10,722 nt of DNA, taken from NCBI GenBank assembly GCA_026398675.1, contig JAPLSK010000054.1:1-10722 (forward strand), written 5' to 3'. Of this stretch, positions 6,600 to 10,722 are shown piece by piece; the first letter of the stretch is position 1; every line of letters begins with the position of its first letter. The position numbers and the translations under genes were made by a program. Below the pieces are notes generated by a model. That model searched no databases and was not told the origin of the DNA. It worked only from the letters and a program-made list of their open reading frames with translations. Source of the stretch: a bacterium. Lineage in GTDB: Bacteria; RBG-13-66-14.

Positions 6600-6910
6600 A
6601 GGGCCTCGAGTTCGGGTAGGTCCAAATCGGTCAGCGAGACGCCCCCGGCGGCGCACCGCGTCTCCATCCACCGGAGCCTCTCCTGGAATTTCTTTATCGT
6701 TCCAATCAGCGCCTGCCCGGGGTCAATTTTCAAGAAGCGGGCGAGGTTGGCCAGGGAGAAGAGAACGTCGCCCAGCTCGTCGGCGATCCGGTCCCTCCGC
6801 CCGTCCTCCACGGCCCGGCGGAGCTCGACCGTCTCCTCTTCCAGCTTGTCCAGGACGCCGCCCACCTCGGGCCAGTCGAAGTGGTAGTTGGCCGCCTTTT
6901 CCTGTGCCCG
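6557..6910 (-). CDS. mazG: MazG, C-terminal domain fragment (frameshifted gene)
   Basis: C-terminal half of the nucleoside triphosphate pyrophosphohydrolase MazG, which hydrolyses (d)NTPs to NMP and PPi. Recognisable similarity begins at RAQEKAANYHFDWPEVGGVLDKLEEE (codon starting at 6910), with the metal-binding pattern EEETVE...DELGD, then LFSLANLARFLKIDP and KKFQERLRWME. The upstream part of the open frame (to 7036) is only the out-of-frame image of the N-terminal half. There is no good start codon of its own; a GTG lies inside PEVGG. The end overlaps the start of the membrane protein. Confidence 0.85.
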   Translation of the reverse strand, partial: RAQEKAANYHFDWPEVGGVLDKLEEETVELRRAVEDGRRDRIADELGDVLFSLANLARFLKIDPGQALIGTIKKFQERLRWMETRCAAGGVSLTDLDLPELEALWQKAKLQRENDAS

Positions 6911-7154
6911 GACCCAGGGTGAAGGTCCCGTCGCGCTCCGCCAGCAGGCCGATGAAGCTCGCCAGGTACAGAACGTCGCCCAGCTCCTCGATGATCCCGG
7001 TGGAACTTTCACCCGCAACAGCTTCGTAGAATTCATAGGCTTCCTCGATCAGATACCGGGCCATGCTGCGAATGTCCTGTTCGGCGTCCCAGGCGCACCC
7101 TCCCGGGGAGAGTAGGGTTCTCAAGGTGTCGAGCAGCCGGTCGTAGGATTGCAC
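6723..7154 (-). CDS. mazG: MazG, N-terminal domain fragment (frameshifted gene)
   Basis: N-terminal half of MazG. The GTG start at 7154 has GAGGAG about seven bases upstream and gives VQSYDRLLDTLRTLLSPGGCAWDAEQD, in which C-x-W-D is the family start. It continues with SMARYLIEEAYEFYEAV and the metal-binding EELGDVLY, then FIGLLAERDGTFTL. Similarity stops at about 6912; the frame runs on to a stop at 6723 as nonsense. The C-terminal domain resumes at 6910 in another frame, and the linker (family segment around K-L-I-R-R-H-P-H-V-F) is absent. The two parts give about 198 residues against about 260 in the family. A very strong promoter sits just upstream. Confidence 0.82.
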   Translation of the reverse strand: MQSYDRLLDTLRTLLSPGGCAWDAEQDIRSMARYLIEEAYEFYEAVAGESSTGIIEELGDVLYLASFIGLLAERDGTFTLGPGTGKGGQLPLRLARGGRRPGQAGRGDGRAPPGRGGRAEGPDRRRAGRRSLLPGQPRPLLEN

Positions 7155-7187
7155 CGCTTTGCTCCTCGTTGTTGAGGCGGCCTGTGA

Positions 7188-7217
7188 AGTATACGGGGGA
7201 CCCGGGGGAACTGTCAA
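7188..7217 (-). promoter_or_regulatory. Near-consensus sigma70 promoter for the mazG operon
   Basis: On the minus strand, TTGACA (7217-7212, perfect -35) and TATACT (7193-7188, five of six for -10) with an 18-base spacer. Transcription would start at about 7180, some 25 bases before the mazG GTG at 7154, and could run on through the membrane protein, tsaE and tsaB. Confidence 0.8.
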
Positions 7218-7228
7218 TCGGCTGACAG
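7211..7228. promoter_or_regulatory. Candidate operator: inverted repeat over the mazG -35 box
   Basis: Perfect 6-base inverted repeat CTGTCA-N6-TGACAG whose left arm contains most of the -35 hexamer of the mazG promoter. Placement and spacing suit a dimeric repressor site. No regulator gene is nearby, and a 6-base palindrome can occur by chance. Confidence 0.4.
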
Positions 7229-7359
7229 ATTTGGGTTTACCGGTTCGTACCCCGTAACGCGGCGGGTGGGCCGGTTTTCCGGTAGTCTCCACTCGGGTTC
7301 CCGAGACGCGGGGTGTGGTTTCCGGGCGCGGAGCCTGCGCTCGAAGCGGCGTCGCCACG
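7229..7359. other. Divergent intergenic region, no gene seen
   Basis: Middle of the roughly 307-base gap between mazG and pfkA. I see no supported reading frame, RNA gene or copy of the dispersed repeat. It contains a perfect palindrome CTCGGGTTCCCGAG (7292-7305) and a short CCGG-TTTT-CCGG inverted repeat (7271-7282), either of which could bind a regulator. Confidence 0.4.
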
Positions 7360-7388
7360 TTGACTAGGTGGAACCGGTGTGCTAATCT
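7360..7388 (+). promoter_or_regulatory. Sigma70 promoter for pfkA
   Basis: TTGACT (7360-7365) and TAATCT (7383-7388) with an ideal 17-base spacer. The start would be at about 7395, giving a leader of roughly 67 bases to the pfkA ATG at 7462. Confidence 0.72.
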
Positions 7389-7390
7389 TC

Positions 7391-7457
7391 CCCCCGACGG
7401 AGGGGGCCGAAAACCGCTCCCGACGGACGCTTAGCGGCCGGACATCATTTTCCGGAG
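7391..7457 (+). promoter_or_regulatory. Structured pfkA leader with hairpin over the ribosome-binding site
   Basis: The leader begins with a CCCCC/GGGGG hairpin (7391-7395 with 7402-7406). Just before the gene, CCGGA (7438-7442) pairs with TCCGG (7451-7455); the second arm includes the GG of the only Shine-Dalgarno-like GGAG (7454-7457). Folding would hide the ribosome-binding site. The stems are short, so regulation is only a possibility. Confidence 0.3.
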
Positions 7458-7461
7458 TCCC

Positions 7462-8442
7462 ATGGGGGAAGAACTTAATATCGCCGTGCTGACCTCGGGC
7501 GGGGATTCCCCCGGGATGAACGCCTGCATCCGGTCCGTGACCCGGACGGCGCTCTACGGAGGCCGTAAGGTGTCCGGGGTGTTGGACGGCTACGAGGGCC
7601 TGTTGAATGGCAAATTCAAGGGCCTCGTGAGCCGGGATGTGGGTGGGATACTAGACCGCGGCGGGACCTTCCTCGGCACCTCGCGCTCGGAGGAGTTTCT
7701 GGGGGCCGAGAATCGGAAACGGGCTTACGGGCACCTGAAAGATAAAGGAATTGACGGACTGGTGGTCATCGGCGGCAACGGATCCGCCGCCGGAGCCCAC
7801 GCCGTGGCCCGGGAAACGAAATTCAAAGTCGTCTGCGTGCCCGCCTCCATAGACAACGACGTCTTCGGAACGGATAACGCCATCGGCTTCGACACCGCGG
7901 TGAACACGGCCCTCGACGCCGTGGACAAGCTCCGCCAGACCGCCGACAGCCATCACCGGATATTCGTCGTCGAGGTCATGGGACGCAAGTCGGGAGCCAT
8001 CGCCCGGGAGGTGGCGCTGGCCGGCGGGGCCGAGGCGGCCGTGGTGCCCGAGGTGCCCGAAAGCGCCGAGCTTCCGCCGCTGGCTGAACGGCTGACCTTC
8101 AACCTGAAGCGCTCCCGGAAGAAATCGGCCGTGGTCATCTGCGCCGAGGGGGCCGGCCGGGCCGAGATCATCGCCGAGGAGTTGGAATCGCTCACCGGCA
8201 TCGAGTGCCGGGCCACGGTGCTCGGTCACCTTCAGCGCGGAGGAGCGCCCACCTCCTACGACCGGAACCTGGCGGCGCGCCTCGGCTGGGCGGCCGTGAA
8301 AGCAATCGGTGAGGGAAAGAGCGACGTCCTCGTCGGGCTGATAGGGAACAGCATCCGGGAGACGCCTCTCGATAAGGTCATCGCCCACGAACACCGCTTC
8401 AACCACCAGGAGTACGCGCTCCTGGGAATCCTGAGTCTGTAG
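7462..8442 (+). CDS. pfkA: 6-phosphofructokinase
   Basis: Phosphorylates fructose 6-phosphate to fructose 1,6-bisphosphate, the committing step of glycolysis. The 326-residue product has LTSGGDSPGMNA (phosphate-donor loop), GGTFLGTSR, IGGNGSAAGA, PASIDNDVFGTDNAIGFDTA (catalytic Asp residues), VEVMGRKSGAIA, ICAEGAG and LGHLQRGGAPTSYDRNLAARLG, all in family order. Length suits the bacterial ATP-type enzyme, and Gly after the GGN triplet rather than Asp argues against the PPi-dependent type. Two unusual points: GGNGS replaces the common GGDGS, whose Asp helps bind Mg, and PASIDND replaces PGTIDND. The ATG at 7462 has GGAG four bases upstream. The bactofilin gene follows after 10 bases. Confidence 0.94.
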   Translation: MGEELNIAVLTSGGDSPGMNACIRSVTRTALYGGRKVSGVLDGYEGLLNGKFKGLVSRDVGGILDRGGTFLGTSRSEEFLGAENRKRAYGHLKDKGIDGLVVIGGNGSAAGAHAVARETKFKVVCVPASIDNDVFGTDNAIGFDTAVNTALDAVDKLRQTADSHHRIFVVEVMGRKSGAIAREVALAGGAEAAVVPEVPESAELPPLAERLTFNLKRSRKKSAVVICAEGAGRAEIIAEELESLTGIECRATVLGHLQRGGAPTSYDRNLAARLGWAAVKAIGEGKSDVLVGLIGNSIRETPLDKVIAHEHRFNHQEYALLGILSL

Positions 8443-8452
8443 GTACAGGACA

Positions 8453-8884
8453 ATGGGTTTTTTCGACTTCCTCAAACGGAAAAACAAGGCGGAGCAGTCC
8501 GCGGCGGCACCCGAACCCACCGCGGCGAGAAACAAGCTCCCCATCGGGTTCTACGTCTCCCCGGACGACGAGATCGCCGGCGAGGTGAAGGGGAACGTGA
8601 ACGTGCTGATTCAGGGCACCTTCGAGGGGGAGATTGACGTCTCCGGCCTGGTGTGGGTGGCGGAGGGGGCGAAGCTGGCCGGCGTGGTCCGCTGCGACGA
8701 CGTCCGGCTGGAGGGCCACGCGGTCGGCATGTTCTACGTAAACGGGGTGGCCGATATCGGCCCCGTGGCGCGTTGCGATGCCGAGATGGTCGCCGGGCGT
8801 ATATGGCGCGACGGGTCCTTCGTGCAACCGATACCCGCGGGGAAAGACGCCCCGGGTCAACCGACAGCCACTCCCCTGGGGTGA
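8453..8884 (+). CDS. Bactofilin family cytoskeletal protein
   Basis: Bactofilins are small right-handed beta-helix proteins that polymerise on the membrane without nucleotide and act in cell shape, stalks or motility. The 143-residue product starts with MGFFDFLKRKNK, a hydrophobic and basic tip like the membrane-targeting ends of the family. The Gly-rich repeating strands of the helix follow (EIAGEVKGNVNVLIQGTFEGEIDVSGLVWVAEGAKLAGVV onward, about residues 40-120), then a Pro-rich tail. The repeat pattern is somewhat divergent. The ATG at 8453 has AGGA just upstream and lies 10 bases after the pfkA stop, so it is probably co-transcribed. Confidence 0.75.
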   Translation: MGFFDFLKRKNKAEQSAAAPEPTAARNKLPIGFYVSPDDEIAGEVKGNVNVLIQGTFEGEIDVSGLVWVAEGAKLAGVVRCDDVRLEGHAVGMFYVNGVADIGPVARCDAEMVAGRIWRDGSFVQPIPAGKDAPGQPTATPLG

Positions 8885-8974
8885 GACGGTCGGTCGGCGG
8901 TGTCCGCGTCTAGACTAGAAAGACGGTGGACGAGGGTCGAATCCCTCGCCCGAGATAGTGAAAGAAGGCATACG

Positions 8975-9307
8975 ATGCGAGCCCTGTGCGTGTTAATGAG
9001 CCTGCTCCTCTTCAGCGTCCCCGTCCTGGCCTCCACGGGTAGCGGCTCCGATACCTCCTCCGATCCCCAATCGGAGTGGATCCTGACTCTTTCACTGGTG
9101 GGTCTGGTGGGCGTAGGTCTGGCCCTGTTGGCGATTTTCACCCCCGAAGACACGAGTGATGAGGTAATCGTCTCCAACCCGGAAACGGACGACGGGACGG
9201 TGGACTCCGAAGCGCTGGAGGCCGTCGAGGCTTCCCGGGAGGCCGAGGCGGACAAGGATCAGGACACCACCGAAGACGATCTCTTCAAGGGGATCGAGGG
9301 GGACTAG
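8975..9307 (+). CDS. Small secreted or membrane protein of unknown function
   Basis: 110 residues, family not recognised. The ATG at 8975 follows AGAAGG (8963-8968); the frame is open further upstream to 8900, but this start gives a clean signal peptide (MRALCVLMSLLLFSVPVLA, cut before STGSG). A Ser/Gly/Asp-rich stretch follows, then a strong membrane segment WILTLSLVGLVGVGLALLAIF, then a very acidic tail of about 50 residues (many Glu and Asp) ending KGIEGD. Expected topology is a single-pass membrane protein with the acidic tail in the cytoplasm if the signal is cleaved. The next gene starts 14 bases after its stop, so the two may be co-transcribed. Confidence 0.65.
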   Translation: MRALCVLMSLLLFSVPVLASTGSGSDTSSDPQSEWILTLSLVGLVGVGLALLAIFTPEDTSDEVIVSNPETDDGTVDSEALEAVEASREAEADKDQDTTEDDLFKGIEGD

Positions 9308-9320
9308 CGGGGTTGCCATC

Positions 9321-10364
9321 TTGAAAAGATACACCGGTGCCGCATCTTCATTTGGCGGCAAGGGGCTTTACTGGGAGCATAACTCGGTTCGCCGGGGGCG
9401 TAGCTCGGTTCGCTCGTTTAAACCCCTTGTCTCTGTGGTGGCGGCGTCCATCATCGCCTTAATCCTTGGCGGTTGCGAACCGTCGGCCGAGGAGACCGCG
9501 GGGCTCGGCGGCTGCTGGGTTCTCGACGGCTCCCAGGGCGTCCTGGTGCTTCTGTCCAAGGACGGTGACGTGGAAACCGTCGCGGACAATTTCGGCGACG
9601 CGGATTATATGGCCGCCGAGGCCCAGACGGGCACACTCTGGGTGTGCGATTCCGACGCCGCGAGGCTTATCAAAATATCCAACTCCGGGCAGAAGGAGCT
9701 CTACGTCAGCGGTTTCGTCCACCCCGAGTCGGTGGCGGTGGACTCGGACACGGGAGACGTGTACCTGGCGGACTCAGGCGCGCTAGAGGCGGTCGCCCTC
9801 GACTCCGACGGCAACACCCTGTGGCGGAGCGGGCTCGATTCGCCGCCCCGCTCGATCGCACTGGCGGGCGGTGACGCGCGGGTCGTCCTGGTCCTGACGA
9901 TAATTAACCAGAACGGATTCCACGTCCTCGGCCTCGATCCCACCGACGGCGGGACGGAGTTCGAGCTGGTCCTGGAGGGCGGGTACTACGATCTAAGCGC
10001 CGATCCCGACGCGGATTGTTTCTGGCTGGCCACCGGGGATGCTTTGGAGAAACGCTCCCTTTCCGACGGCTCCCTCCTCGTGACCGTGGATGGACTGGGG
10101 AGCCCGCGGGTCGCCGGAGCGATGGGCGACGGATGTTGGGTTTTCGACGCCGCCGGGATGGACCTCCTCTTCGTGGATACGGACGGGGTAGTCACGGCGG
10201 AGGTCGAGGACCTCCCGGGAACCCCCGAACTATCCACCCTGGAGGACAAAGTGTGGCTCTCGGTACGGGAGGCCGATCTGGTGGCGCTCTACGATTCCAC
10301 CGGTGAGAGGGAGGTTCGGGTGAGCACCATCCTGGACCCCTCACCCTTGGCCGCGGTGCGGTAG
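9321..10364 (+). CDS. Putative lipoprotein with beta-propeller-like repeats; N-terminus contains a dispersed repeat copy
   Basis: Up to 347 residues from the TTG at 9321. A hydrophobic stretch PLVSVVAASIIALILGGC ends in a lipobox (L-G-G-C), so the mature protein should be lipid-anchored at Cys, followed by EPSAEE. The rest has repeating blocks such as GTLWVCDSDAARLIKIS, HPESVAVDSDTGDVYLADSG and CFWLATGDALEKRSL, the pattern of NHL/SMP-30-like propeller blades; five or six blades are likely. Function unknown. The segment ahead of the lipobox (RRGRSSVRSFKPLV) is encoded by a copy of the dispersed repeat, so the start is uncertain. GTG 9435 or 9438, just after the repeat, would leave a very short, uncharged signal. 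Confidence 0.7.
   Translation: MKRYTGAASSFGGKGLYWEHNSVRRGRSSVRSFKPLVSVVAASIIALILGGCEPSAEETAGLGGCWVLDGSQGVLVLLSKDGDVETVADNFGDADYMAAEAQTGTLWVCDSDAARLIKISNSGQKELYVSGFVHPESVAVDSDTGDVYLADSGALEAVALDSDGNTLWRSGLDSPPRSIALAGGDARVVLVLTIINQNGFHVLGLDPTDGGTEFELVLEGGYYDLSADPDADCFWLATGDALEKRSLSDGSLLVTVDGLGSPRVAGAMGDGCWVFDAAGMDLLFVDTDGVVTAEVEDLPGTPELSTLEDKVWLSVREADLVALYDSTGEREVRVSTILDPSPLAAVR
9357..9434 (+). repeat. Dispersed repeat element, copy 5 (N-terminal codons of the lipoprotein)
   Basis: Begins GGCAAGGGGCTTTACTGG, has a degenerate unit and then a good one (GTTCGCCGGGGGCGTAGCTC and onward), and ends GTTTAAACCCCTTGTCTC. The right end is an almost exact inverted copy of the left ends of copies 1 and 4 (AGACAAGGGGTTT). 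It is read in a different frame from the tsaE copy (RRGRSSVRS). Confidence 0.83.
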
Positions 10365-10379
10365 TTACGGATTCGGGTC

Positions 10380-10402
10380 GGCCTCGGGCAGGCCCATTCT
10401 TT
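10380..10402 (+). terminator. Possible weak terminator after the lipoprotein gene
   Basis: Stem GGCCT (10380-10384) with AGGCC (10390-10394), five-base loop, followed by CATTCTTT rather than a clean T-tract. It lies 15 bases after the stop at 10364. Weak by both stem length and tail. Confidence 0.25.
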
Positions 10403-10443
10403 AACCGATTGCGGGTGATAACGTGATCGAGGGTCGGGTCGAA

Positions 10444-10722
10444 ATGATGCGGTCCCGGCGGCGCAAGCAGAAACGCAGGGTGGTGGCCCTCGTGGTGGCT
10501 TGCGTGCTGACGGTCGCCGTGGTGCTCGTCCTCTGGCGACCCTGGGAGACGGAGGAGAACGCGTCGGGCGTCGAGACGCACGACGGTGAAATTGCTACGG
10601 TCAACGAGCTGCCCAACGGCAACGAGCCGCCTGACGAAATTGTCCTCCCAAGGCACTACTCGGTGGAGGTCTGGCACACGCCGGCGGACGCCGAGAAGCT
10701 CAACGACGTGGAGTACCAGCTC
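10444..10722 (+). CDS. Single-pass membrane protein, 3'-partial, function unknown
   Basis: The frame is open to the end of the window (93 codons from the ATG at 10444). The start is a very basic MMRSRRRKQKRR, then a membrane segment VVALVVACVLTVAVVLVLW, then an acidic linker, giving an N-in, C-out topology. The last visible part, HYSVEVWHTPADAEKLNDVEYQL, resembles the opening of SPOR-type domains (Y-x-V-x-V followed by a residue-rich 'AE.L' helix), but too little is present to claim it. ATG 10444 has GAGGG at 10429-10433. An in-frame GTG at 10423 is the alternative start. Confidence 0.6.
   Translation, partial: MMRSRRRKQKRRVVALVVACVLTVAVVLVLWRPWETEENASGVETHDGEIATVNELPNGNEPPDEIVLPRHYSVEVWHTPADAEKLNDVEYQL

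Noticed and set aside
7651..8544. Long minus-strand open frame opposite pfkA
   Set aside because: Antisense image of pfkA and the bactofilin start, with no domain or ribosome-binding support.
8931..8948. tRNA T-arm-like sequence (CGAGG-GTCGAATC-CCTCG)
   Set aside because: The loop does not fit a proper TTCRANY T-loop and no matching acceptor stem, D-arm or anticodon arm lies upstream; treated as a chance hairpin before the 8975 gene.

Overview
The window is GC-rich bacterial chromosome, densely coded, with bacterial gene order (rpsF-ssb-rpsR-rplI), sigma70-like promoters and hairpin/T-tract terminators. Nothing in it fixes the species. The composition, a K+-dependent type membrane pyrophosphatase, a bactofilin, poorly conserved lipoproteins and an unusual dispersed repeat fit an uncultivated GC-rich bacterium (for example a candidate-phylum lineage known from metagenomes). 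That placement is inference.

Layout. 1-1423: 3' part of a membrane-bound pyrophosphatase gene, split into two overlapping frames with about 40 family residues missing at the junction. 1562-3291: a plus-strand operon for ribosomal protein S6, single-stranded DNA-binding protein, S18 and L9 (L9 has a long acidic tail), ended by two tandem hairpin terminators. 7154 down to 3394, minus strand: mazG (also internally deleted and frameshifted), a GT-C-type multi-pass membrane protein, tsaE and tsaB, the last two serving the tRNA t6A modification pathway; they converge on the ribosomal operon. 7155-7461: divergent regulatory region with two near-consensus promoters facing opposite ways. 7462-8884, plus strand: 6-phosphofructokinase and a bactofilin. 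8975-10722, plus strand: a small secreted or membrane protein, a beta-propeller-like lipoprotein, and the start of a single-pass membrane protein cut by the window edge.

The most striking feature is a dispersed repeat present at five places (about 1495, 1835, 4181, 4582 and 9357). It has 30-base internal units and, in three of the copies, inverted ends resembling AGACAAGGGGTTT. Three copies fill the gaps just upstream of start codons (rpsF, ssb, tsaE). One lies in frame inside the tsaE coding region, adding roughly 20-25 residues to the protein, and one supplies the N-terminal region ahead of a lipoprotein signal. The unit is 10 codons long and open in five of six frames, which resembles in concept the protein-inserted palindromic elements of Rickettsia, although the sequence is not one I recognise.

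Two genes in one 10.7-kb window (hppA and mazG) carry an internal deletion with a frame change. Real decay and assembly error cannot be told apart from this sequence alone.
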